A stretch of DNA of 64,000 bases, taken from Nostoc sp. C052 (lineage in GTDB: Bacteria > Cyanobacteriota > Cyanobacteriia > Cyanobacteriales > Nostocaceae). The position numbers and the translations under genes are program-made. Within the stretch, counting starts at the first letter, position 1, and each line of letters begins with the position of its first letter. The notes under the pieces are model-generated. The model was not told the DNA's origin, made no database searches, and worked only from the letters and a program-made list of their open reading frames with translations. The stretch lies in NCBI RefSeq assembly GCF_013393905.1, contig NZ_CP040272.1, positions 7,139,501 through 7,203,500 on the forward strand, written 5' to 3'. Shown in pieces: positions 37,062 through 44,372 of the stretch.

Positions 37062-37618
37062 ATTTTCCGCAATAATTCCCGAATGACGATCGCACAATCA
37101 GGGAAAGCTAAAGGTGAAATTGTCACATCCTCTGCAAGTATGCTCTCACTGTGATATCCGTCTGGACTAGGAAGACGATACATATACAACTTGCGTCCAT
37201 TGACATCTAAAATCCAGTACTCAATAATACCTGACTTAGAGTATGCGATCGCTTTTACTTCTCGATCGTATTTGAGACTGGAATCAGCTATTTCAATCAG
37301 TAAAAACACTTCGGAAGCATTGGGATGGTGATCATCGTAATCTAATGGATTCAGCTTCACCACTGAAATATCTGGTTCTGGTTCCGAGTAATCGTCAAGT
37401 TGTACTGGTGACTGGATTCTTAATAAAACTTTGTCACCCAAACGTTGACGTAATAACCTTTCTGTGCGGGTAATTGCTGATTCGTGAGCAGTACCTTTTG
37501 CTGACATTCTGATAATTTGTCCCGCGATTAATTCTAAGCGTTCTTCAGGATGAAAAATCCCCATTTCCGCCATTTGGTGATATTCTTGAATACTAATTAG
37601 GCGAATATTGGTCAGCAT
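37058..37618 (-). CDS. Uma2-family (DUF820) restriction-endonuclease-like protein
   Basis: A 186-residue PD-(D/E)XK-fold protein, very abundant in cyanobacteria. Core motifs are LELIAGQIIRMS, QLDDYSEPEPDISVV (Asp), VFLLIEIADSSLKYDREVKA (ExK-like, IEIADSSL) and EYWILDVNGRKLYMY. I chose the ATG at 37618. GTG at 37627 adds three residues. Its first bases lie inside the 100-bp direct repeat that also contains the uvrB 3' end. Cellular role unknown. Confidence 0.88.
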   Translation of the reverse strand: MLTNIRLISIQEYHQMAEMGIFHPEERLELIAGQIIRMSAKGTAHESAITRTERLLRQRLGDKVLLRIQSPVQLDDYSEPEPDISVVKLNPLDYDDHHPNASEVFLLIEIADSSLKYDREVKAIAYSKSGIIEYWILDVNGRKLYMYRLPSPDGYHSESILAEDVTISPLAFPDCAIVIRELLRKI

Positions 37619-37673
37619 AAGATTCACGTTACTGTCCTAACATTTTATCCCGCAGATGTTTAATGCGATCGCG
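37574..37673. repeat. 100-bp direct repeat, left copy (Uma2 start + uvrB tail)
   Basis: Aligns without gaps to 38893-38992 at 92 of 100 positions. On the minus strand it encodes a stray uvrB C-terminus (FRDRIKHLRDKMLGQ then stop) followed by the real Uma2 start. Confidence 0.9.
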
Positions 37674-37759
37674 GAAGCTTGTCATTAACGGCTCAAATCA
37701 GCGACGACAAGCAACCTCGAATTCAGCATCAGCGCTTTGTTGTGTTGTTGTTTGTCAGC

Positions 37760-38260
37760 CTACAATGAGTTGTTTGCATCGCTAATGAGTTTGGCTATCT
37801 CTTGCTCGATGACCGCTTGAGTGACACCGTATTTCTCGCTCCATGCACGAACAGTTTTTGTTATTTGTGCATCAAGTTCGGCAAACTGGTCTACAACTTC
37901 TTGTAGCTCTTTCATCATCATCTGGCGACCTTTTTCAGTCATAAAATGCCCAGCCCTATCCCAAAAATAATGATGGGCAAGCCAATTACGCTTATTCAGT
38001 GCATCTGCTAACTTTTGGTCAAAGTCACCAGGAATAACAGCAGCCTTGCGGAGAGTAGCGATCAGTCCACCAAACGTCTTTTTGAACTCGCCTTGCAGCA
38101 TCGTATCGTAATCCGTGCGAGTCATTTTCTGGATGCCGGGGCCATACACTGTGGTTAGCAGAATACCAATTTCCCGTTCAACGCATTGAGCTTGATAAAC
38201 AGCAAGACCAAAAAGTGCGTAAACGTCTCGAATTTGTTCGTTTTCGTTTGAGTGTTCCAT
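37760..38260 (-). CDS. Hypothetical protein with HEPN-like RNWLAH motif
   Basis: A predicted all-helical protein of 166 residues. The segment ALNKRNWLAHHYFWD contains R-x4-H, the catalytic signature of HEPN ribonucleases. FGLAVYQAQCVEREIG and LQEVVDQFAELDAQI look like long helices. I chose the ATG at 38260 (AAGAAG eight bases upstream). An earlier start at 38305 adds 15 residues. It follows the RelE-like toxin gene by 47 bases on the same strand. RNase activity is inference from the motif alone. Confidence 0.7.
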   Translation of the reverse strand: MEHSNENEQIRDVYALFGLAVYQAQCVEREIGILLTTVYGPGIQKMTRTDYDTMLQGEFKKTFGGLIATLRKAAVIPGDFDQKLADALNKRNWLAHHYFWDRAGHFMTEKGRQMMMKELQEVVDQFAELDAQITKTVRAWSEKYGVTQAVIEQEIAKLISDANNSL

Positions 38261-38307
38261 TCGCTTCTTTATGTCAGTTTCTTGCCAAGCCACGTGTAAC
38301 AACACAA

Positions 38308-38595
38308 CTATCTTAGGCTGCTGGTGCTACACCGTTGAAGCAACTCGTCATATTCTGTATGTGCGCCAATCCAGAACCAGTAAATGCGATCGTTCTGCAA
38401 CAAGCCAAGAACGCGGTAGTCTAAACTAATACGAGCCGAATAGATTGGTTGGCACTGGCTAACTCGTTTGAACTGAAGACTATTGTGGTAAGGGTCTGAG
38501 CGCCAAAGAGCATAGGCAATGGCCGCTTGCTCTTGAACTGATACAGGAAGCTCATCAAGTTTCTTGCGAAATACCTTCGTAACACTTGACTTCAT
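38308..38595 (-). CDS. RelE/ParE-superfamily toxin-like protein
   Basis: A 95-residue basic protein: VTKVFRKKLDELPVSVQEQA, LQFKRVSQCQPIYSARISLDYRVLGLL, and IYWFWIGAHTEYDELL. This alpha-beta pattern with YSARI and WIGAHTEYD is typical of RelE/HigB-like toxins. Its ATG overlaps the stop of the upstream, now interrupted, antitoxin ORF, the usual translational coupling. Without a working antitoxin the toxin is expected to be inactive, silent or neutralised from elsewhere. Confidence 0.85.
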   Translation of the reverse strand: MKSSVTKVFRKKLDELPVSVQEQAAIAYALWRSDPYHNSLQFKRVSQCQPIYSARISLDYRVLGLLQNDRIYWFWIGAHTEYDELLQRCSTSSLR

Positions 38596-38843
38596 TGCTC
38601 AGAGGGAAAAACGTCAGCTAAAGGAGTGATATCGCCAGCAGCAATTTCCTCCCGTACCATATCAGCTAGACGATCCCACTGAGCATCTGTTGTAGATTCA
38701 AACTGAGTCTTCCATCTTTGCTCATCCTCTATCTCAGGAAGGAGACGAGTAGCGATCGCATCCTGTTCGTCAAGAGGTAGAGTTCTCAGTTGCGCGATGT
38801 CTACGACGGGCTACGCCTACGCACGCTCAAGTAACTCAGTCAT
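38592..38843 (-). pseudogene. Antitoxin gene interrupted by a 21-nt repeat
   Basis: The frame reads MTELLERA, then two stops, then IAQLRTLPLDEQDAIATRLL and ends ITPLADVFPSEQ. Removing bases 38799-38819 (21 nt, seven codons, two TAG) restores one continuous ORF of 76 residues resembling addiction-module antitoxins of RelE pairs. Removal also restores GCGATCGC at the junction. Translation could only resume from a weak internal start. Confidence 0.8.
38799..38819. repeat. 21-nt small dispersed repeat inserted in a HIP1 site
   Basis: CTACGACGGGCTACGCCTA-type sequence of the small mobile repeat kind found throughout Nostoc genomes. It splits the octamer GCGATCGC into GCG and ATCGC inside the antitoxin gene. 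Confidence 0.75.
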
Positions 38844-38892
38844 GGCTACCACACTCTTATAACGTAAATGGCATCTTATCCATTATCGCTTC

Positions 38893-38992
38893 TTGGTGAT
38901 ATTCTTGAACACTAATTAGGCGAATATTAATCAGCATAAGATTCACGTTAACGCCCCAACATTTTATCCCGCAAATGTTTAATGCGATCGCG
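38893..38992. repeat. 100-bp direct repeat, right copy (stray Uma2 start + real uvrB tail)
   Basis: Mate of 37574-37673. Here the uvrB C-terminus is real, and a decayed Uma2 start (MLINIRLISVQEYHQ) follows it on the minus strand. Confidence 0.9.
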
Positions 38993-40945
38993 CAATTTCC
39001 CCGCCTCTTCAAATTCCAGTTTTTTCGCCGCTTCTTTCATCTGCGCTTCCAACAAAGTAATCAACCCTGGAATCTGTTCTAATGGCAGTTCATCTAGATG
39101 TTCATCTACTATTTTCAAGTCAGTTGCATTTAACCGCCGAGATACATTTAAAAAAGCCAAAATCGCATTACTTGATTTTTTCACAATTGGTTGCGGTGTA
39201 ATTCCATGCAGTCGATTATGTGCCGTTTGAATCCCACGCCGCCTATCTGTTTCATCAATAGCTTTAATCATGCTACCTGTCATGTTATCGGCATACAAAA
39301 TTGCTTGTCCCTGGACGTGACGCGCGGCTCTACCAATAGTTTGAATTAAGGAACGCTCGGTTCGCAAGAAACCTTCTTTATCTGCATCCATAATTGCTAC
39401 TAATGAAACTTCGGGTAAATCTAAACCTTCCCGCAGCAAGTTCACACCAACTAAAACATCAAATTTACCTTCGCGCAAGTTTTGCAAAATCTCAATCCGC
39501 TCAATAGAAGTAATCTCGGAATGTAAATACCGTACCCTGATACCGTGGTCTTGCAAATATTCGGTTAAATCTTCCGCCATCCGCTTAGTTAATGTGGTAA
39601 TTAACACTCGTTCATGGCGGTCGGCTCTATCTTTAATTTCTCCTAATAAATCATCAATTTGTCCTTCTGTAGGACGCACAGAAATTTCTGGATCGACCAC
39701 TCCAGTTGGTCGAATTACTTGCTCAACTACGTGTTCTTGAGAAACTTCTATTTCCCAATTTCCGGGAGTTGCAGAAACAAAGATACACTGATTTACTTTT
39801 TGCCAAAATTCCTCGGCTTTTAAAGGACGATTATCAGCAGCACTAGGAAGACGAAATCCATGATCGATTAAAACTTTTTTTCTCGCTTGATCGCCGTTAT
39901 ACATCCCGCGAATTTGGGGTACAGTAACGTGAGATTCATCGATAATTAATAGCCAATCTTTGGGAAAATAATCAATTAAACATTCTGGTGGATCTCCAGC
40001 TTGTCTTCCTGCTAAGTGACGGGAATAGTTCTCAACGCCATTACAGTAACCGACTTCGCGCAGCATTTCTAAATCATAGCGTGTACGTTGATCTATGCGT
40101 TGCGCTTCTAATAATTTGCCAGCTTGTTCTAAGTCTAGTTTTTGCTGTTTTAACTCGGCTGCAATGTCATGACAAGCTACTTCTAACCGTTCTTCTGGGG
40201 TGACAAAGTGACGTGCAGGGTAAACATTCACCGCTTCCAAACTCTTGAGAATTTCCCCTGTCACCGGATCAATATAACGAATCGCGTCTATTTCATCACC
40301 AAAGAATTCGACGCGAATAATTCGGTCTTCATAAGCTGGGCCAATTTCTAAGACATCACCCCGGACGCGGAATTTTCCCCGACCCATTTCTATGTCGTTG
40401 CGGCTATATTGAACATTTGCCAAATCTCGTAAAATTTGGCGTTGATTTACTTCCATACCTATCTGAAGAGGGATGGCAGCTTTCAGATATTCTGCTGGCA
40501 TTCCTAAACCGTAGATGCAGCTGATGGAAGCAACGACAATGACATCACGGCGTTCAAACAGCGATCGCGTCGCCGAATGCCGTAACATATCAATTTCATC
40601 ATTAATCGCTGCCGTTTTTTCAATATATGTATCGGTGACGGGAATATACGCTTCTGGCTGATAATAATCGTAGTAGCTGACAAAGTACTCGACTGCGTTG
40701 TTGGGGAAGAAATCCCGCAACTCGTTACAAAGCTGTGCAGCCAAGGTTTTGTTATGCGCCAAAACTAAGGTTGGCTTGCCAATTTTCTCAATAACTGCTG
40801 CTACCGAAAATGTCTTACCAGTTCCAGTGGCTCCTAGTAAAGTTTGGTAGCGATTACCTGATTGGATACTAGCAGTAAGTTGGGCGATCGCTTCTGGTTG
40901 ATCGCCTGTGGGACTAAAGGGAGCTTGAAGACAAAATTCTGTCAT
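38948..40945 (-). CDS. uvrB: Excinuclease ABC subunit B
   Basis: A 665-residue damage-recognition helicase of nucleotide excision repair. Walker A is TLLGATGTGKTFSVA. The beta-hairpin region VSYYDYYQPEAYIP, the DEAD-like box LLIIDESHVTVPQ, VGVNLLREGLDLPEVSLVAIMDADKEGFLRT and QTIGRAARH are all present. A C-terminal UVR domain (LEAQMKEAAKKLEFEEAGKL) binds UvrC. I chose the ATG at 40945 (MTEFCLQAPFSPTGDQPEAI), which is where the family begins. The frame stays open to 40999. Confidence 0.95.
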   Translation of the reverse strand: MTEFCLQAPFSPTGDQPEAIAQLTASIQSGNRYQTLLGATGTGKTFSVAAVIEKIGKPTLVLAHNKTLAAQLCNELRDFFPNNAVEYFVSYYDYYQPEAYIPVTDTYIEKTAAINDEIDMLRHSATRSLFERRDVIVVASISCIYGLGMPAEYLKAAIPLQIGMEVNQRQILRDLANVQYSRNDIEMGRGKFRVRGDVLEIGPAYEDRIIRVEFFGDEIDAIRYIDPVTGEILKSLEAVNVYPARHFVTPEERLEVACHDIAAELKQQKLDLEQAGKLLEAQRIDQRTRYDLEMLREVGYCNGVENYSRHLAGRQAGDPPECLIDYFPKDWLLIIDESHVTVPQIRGMYNGDQARKKVLIDHGFRLPSAADNRPLKAEEFWQKVNQCIFVSATPGNWEIEVSQEHVVEQVIRPTGVVDPEISVRPTEGQIDDLLGEIKDRADRHERVLITTLTKRMAEDLTEYLQDHGIRVRYLHSEITSIERIEILQNLREGKFDVLVGVNLLREGLDLPEVSLVAIMDADKEGFLRTERSLIQTIGRAARHVQGQAILYADNMTGSMIKAIDETDRRRGIQTAHNRLHGITPQPIVKKSSNAILAFLNVSRRLNATDLKIVDEHLDELPLEQIPGLITLLEAQMKEAAKKLEFEEAGKLRDRIKHLRDKMLGR

Positions 40946-41199
40946 ACAGTTTTGCTGTAAATACCCTATCTCATGGTGATGATTCCGCCCTGTATCCATT
41001 GTAGCTGGCTTATTAGACTAAAAAATTAGTAATAAATTTTTACAAAACTTATTAATTTAAATTTACTTATGTATCTGTTTTAAAGATTCTTATATCTATA
41101 TGAGGTTTTTTAAGGTTAAACTCTAGAGTATATGGGAAAAAAATTTCATCTTTCCTTAATTATTGTAAAATTCAATTAACAAACCAGAGGTCTTCGTTT

Positions 41200-41664
41200 A
41201 TGACTATTAGCAGCACTGGCAAAGCAATCAGTTCTCGGCAAAAGCCTGCCAAGTCCCCAGGGGAAACTACAGAGGGAGTTGAAAATCAACAAGACCAGAG
41301 CTTGAATGCAGATAAAGTCGAGGAAGTTACTGAACTGCCAGTGGGAGCTTCTGGGACACTAGCCATTTCTGGAATTCGTCCTATAGGCGCTAGCGACTTA
41401 GAAGTTGCTGAACACCTCTCAATTGCTGGGGTGCGCCCCGTTAGCATCAGTACCTTAGAAGTAGTTGAAACCTATAACTCAATGGGTATCCGTCCAATTG
41501 GTGCTAATACATTCCAAGTTGTTGAAAGTATAAATCTCTCTGGAATTCGTCCAATTGCCTCAAGTTCATTGGCAATTTCTGACAGTTATTCCACCTTTGG
41601 GAATCGTCCCATAGCACCAAATGAGATTGACAATTCTGAAAGCCTGATGGGTTTTCTAGATTAG
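41200..41664 (+). CDS. Small protein with GIRPI-type repeats
   Basis: A 154-residue protein. The first 45 residues are Ser/Lys/Glu-rich and probably disordered. Then come five 21-23-residue units, each centred on G(I/V/N)RP(I/V) (SGIRPIGASDLEVAE, AGVRPVSISTLEVVE, MGIRPIGANTFQVVE, SGIRPIASSSLAISD, FGNRPIAPNEI). No enzymatic motif or signal peptide was seen. AGAGG precedes the ATG and a clear terminator follows, so it is a real single-gene unit. Function unknown. Confidence 0.8.
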   Translation: MTISSTGKAISSRQKPAKSPGETTEGVENQQDQSLNADKVEEVTELPVGASGTLAISGIRPIGASDLEVAEHLSIAGVRPVSISTLEVVETYNSMGIRPIGANTFQVVESINLSGIRPIASSSLAISDSYSTFGNRPIAPNEIDNSESLMGFLD

Positions 41665-41690
41665 ACAAAAATATCCCCATAACTTTATCA

Positions 41691-41720
41691 ACCCAGTTTC
41701 ATATAGCAACTGGGTTTTTT
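41691..41720 (+). terminator. Intrinsic terminator of the GIRPI-repeat gene
   Basis: Stem ACCCAGTT/AACTGGGT with a nine-base loop, directly followed by TTTTTT. It lies 27 bases after the stop codon. Confidence 0.9.
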
Positions 41721-41817
41721 AGTTAATAGAGTCGAGAGTAGAGATTACGATATTTGCACTTGTTGGGAGTATCTCACGGTTTCAAATTCTTTGAGTCTGC
41801 GTAGGCGGCCTACCCTC

Positions 41818-43117
41818 CTGACAGGTGTAGGTTTTTTACGTGGGTATGAGTATTCACTGCTGAAAGGGAGAGAATGAAACTAGAAACTAGGGATGTATTC
41901 TCAAAATGCTGAACAACAAACATCTCAAACAGTGGTCATGCATAGTTTCCGAGCGGATGCCTAACTTGTCAATACCACAGGCCATAGGTTTGGCAACATG
42001 GAGCTTTGGTATGGTAGTGACAAAATCAAGTAGTCTAACCCAGGTATCTGAGTTCATTGGAGCAGTGAATAATGAAAAACCAAACACAGTCAGGCAAAGA
42101 CTAAAAGAATGGTATCAGGAGGAAAAAGCCAAAAAAGGGGATAAACGGAGAACACTGGATGTGAGCAGATGCTTTGCATCATTGTTGTTGTGGGTGATTA
42201 GTTTACTGCCACAAAATATTCAGCAAATAGCACTGGCAATGGATGCTACGAGTATTGGTGATAAATTTATAGTGCTATCCATTAATATTTTACTGGCAGG
42301 ATGTGGAATTCCAGTAGCATGGTGTATTGTCAATGCCACTGAACCAGGAAGTTGGAAACCACATTGGCAAAAATTAATCACAGACCTCAAAGATACGATT
42401 CCACCAGACCAGAAGGTAATTGTCGCTGCTGACCGGGGATTGTATGCCGATTGGCTCTATTCTCTGATAGTTGCTGCTTGGCATCCTTTTTTACGTATTA
42501 ACCACCAAGGAACTTATCGTTTACCACATCAGAATCAATGGCAACCATTGGCTGATATTGTTGCCAGTCCAGGATTATTCTGGTCGGGTCAAATAGTCTG
42601 CTTCAAAACTAACCCCCTGGAATGCACGTTGTTAGCTCGTTGGGATTTTGGTTATCAAGACCCTTGGTTGATTTTGACTGACCTAGAACCTATGTCTGCT
42701 GACGCTATTTGGTATGGTTTACGCCCCTCCACTGAATGTGTTTATCGTGATCTTAAATCTGATGGTTGGCAGTGGCACAATACTCGTCTGCTTGACCCAC
42801 AACGTGCTGAACGCTTGTGGTTAGCCATCGCTGTCTCTACTCTCTGGATGGTCATGCTTGGTGGAGAAGCGGAAAACCAATTTCCTCCCTCCCACATTGA
42901 TCAGTTTCCCCAGCGACACGTTGCTAAATCCAAACCCATCGATCTCAAATCACCACGTCGGCTTTCTTGTTTTTTTCTGGGTTTTATCACCCTCATTGCT
43001 GATTTACTCAAGGGTTTGTCCATTCATCTTCATCGTTGGAGTTCTTTTCCTCCTACTCCTGTCGATAGCTTTTATTACTCCAACTCCTCCTAGTTGTAAA
43101 AAACCTACACCTGTCAG
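41818..43117 (+). mobile_element. Intact 1.3-kb insertion sequence (IS4/ISAs1-like DDE)
   Basis: Perfect 22-bp terminal inverted repeats: left 41818-41839 (CTGACAGGTGTAGG...), right 43096-43117. One intact transposase gene fills the element. The left flank is a fragment of a dispersed repeat (TTTCAAATTCTTTGAG...TGCGTAGGCGG) also seen near 44170-44205. A clear target duplication was not identified; CCCTC and CCCTG flank the two ends. Confidence 0.85.
41906..43093 (+). CDS. DDE transposase of the 1.3-kb IS
   Basis: A 395-residue transposase. DDE residues are suggested by IALAMDATSIGDKF, VIVAADRGLYADWLY and STECVYRDLKSDGWQWHNTRL (the Y-x-R...E/K block near the end, IS4-like). The N-terminus is a helical DNA-binding region. 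The frame is complete and lies between perfect terminal repeats, so the element may still be mobile. Family assignment within the IS4 superfamily is tentative. Confidence 0.85.
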   Translation: MLNNKHLKQWSCIVSERMPNLSIPQAIGLATWSFGMVVTKSSSLTQVSEFIGAVNNEKPNTVRQRLKEWYQEEKAKKGDKRRTLDVSRCFASLLLWVISLLPQNIQQIALAMDATSIGDKFIVLSINILLAGCGIPVAWCIVNATEPGSWKPHWQKLITDLKDTIPPDQKVIVAADRGLYADWLYSLIVAAWHPFLRINHQGTYRLPHQNQWQPLADIVASPGLFWSGQIVCFKTNPLECTLLARWDFGYQDPWLILTDLEPMSADAIWYGLRPSTECVYRDLKSDGWQWHNTRLLDPQRAERLWLAIAVSTLWMVMLGGEAENQFPPSHIDQFPQRHVAKSKPIDLKSPRRLSCFFLGFITLIADLLKGLSIHLHRWSSFPPTPVDSFYYSNSS

Positions 43118-43272
43118 CCCTGCTCCCTGCCCCCTTCCTTCTCCCCCAGTCCCCAGTAGATATTAATTTGACACATTTTGACACAAATAGCTAAAATAGG
43201 CATAGTCATAACGATTCCGTTTTTAAGAAGAAATCTGGTACTAGTAGCTAATTAATAGTTTGTGGGTTAATT

Positions 43273-43818
43273 ATGGTCAGAATTATTGGCATTGGTGGTA
43301 GTTTAAGATCCAACTCTTATACCCAGCTTGCTTTACAAGTAGCAGTGCAAAGGGTAGAAGCCCTCGGTGCAGAGGTAGAAATTCTCGATTTACGGCAGTT
43401 GCAGCTACCATTTTGCACGGGTGCAAAAGAGTATTCAGAGTACCCAGATGTTAAGCGGTTGCAGGATACTGTCAGTCAGGCTGATGGATTAATTTTAGCG
43501 ACACCTGAGTATCATGGTAGCGTTAGTGGTGTCCTGAAAAATGCTCTTGATTTGATGAGCTTTGAGCAATTATCTGATAAAGTGACAGGACTAATTAGCG
43601 TTTTGGGTGGTCAGCCTAATAGCAACGCCCTAAATGACCTACGGCTAATTGTCCGGTGGGTACATGGTTGGGTAATTCCTGAACAAATTGCGATCGGACA
43701 GGCTTATGGTGCTTTTAGTGCTGAAGGCAAGTTGCTAGATGAGAAGCTATCTCAAAGATTTGATCAATTTGCTCAGAGTTTAGTTGATAACACTCGCAAA
43801 CTGCGGGGCGTAAATTAA
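43273..43818 (+). CDS. NAD(P)H-dependent FMN reductase family protein
   Basis: A 181-residue flavodoxin-fold oxidoreductase. The FMN phosphate loop is GIGGSLRSNSYT. The conserved LILATPEYHGSVSGVLKNALD contacts the flavin and shapes the active site, and LISVLGGQPNSN follows. Relatives include SsuE, chromate and azo reductases. The substrate cannot be read from the sequence. It is transcribed alone, downstream of the IS. Confidence 0.9.
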   Translation: MVRIIGIGGSLRSNSYTQLALQVAVQRVEALGAEVEILDLRQLQLPFCTGAKEYSEYPDVKRLQDTVSQADGLILATPEYHGSVSGVLKNALDLMSFEQLSDKVTGLISVLGGQPNSNALNDLRLIVRWVHGWVIPEQIAIGQAYGAFSAEGKLLDEKLSQRFDQFAQSLVDNTRKLRGVN

Positions 43819-44278
43819 TTGTCGGGTGGGCAAGTAAAAACACACCTGCCCCATTTGTGAGAGGTTAAGACGAAATCATTTTTGTCAATTAGTAACTCTG
43901 CGGAAAATTTGCTAAAAAAGTGAGTATTAAATAAAGCTTTCTACTGAATTTGAATGCAAGAACGAATGATCCTTTTAAATATGACGCGATCGCTAGCCCA
44001 AAAATTCTGTTGATTAGCCCCATTTCCCCCAAATTTTAAGTACTATTGCTTATTGACAAAATCTCTATAACCTTAACCTCTCACCGATGCAGCTGCCCTG
44101 GGCGAATGGAATGATGCCTCCGGCACGCCAAGGGGGAAAGCGGCTATACAGACAAAACCCACCTCTGTGGGTTTCAAATTCTTTAAGTTTGCGTAGGCGG
44201 ACGAAAGTTTGTGTAGCCGCGATTTCTAATAGCCTGGTATATTTGCTTTGTTCAAGAATCAAATCGGATTCCTATACT

Positions 44279-44371
44279 AGACATCTCCGAAAAAGAAGAA
44301 TGTAGAGACGTAGCAGTGCTACGTCTCTACAAGGTTTATGGATAATGCATCTTTAATTTCTGGAGATGTCT
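44279..44371. repeat. Nested palindromic repeat element
   Basis: Outer arms AGACATCTCC (44279-44288) and GGAGATGTCT (44362-44371). An inner 31-bp palindrome at 44301-44331 has 15-bp arms (TGTAGAGACGTAGCA). It abuts the lipoxygenase stop and may end its transcript. The 43819-44372 spacer also has a dispersed repeat near 44160-44215 and nothing else recognised. Confidence 0.7.
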
Positions 44372-44372
44372 A

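Noticed and set aside
44065..44305. Short ORFs on both strands before the lipoxygenase 3' end
   Set aside because: They overlap each other and a dispersed repeat (TTTCAAATTCTTTAAGTTTG), with no start signals.
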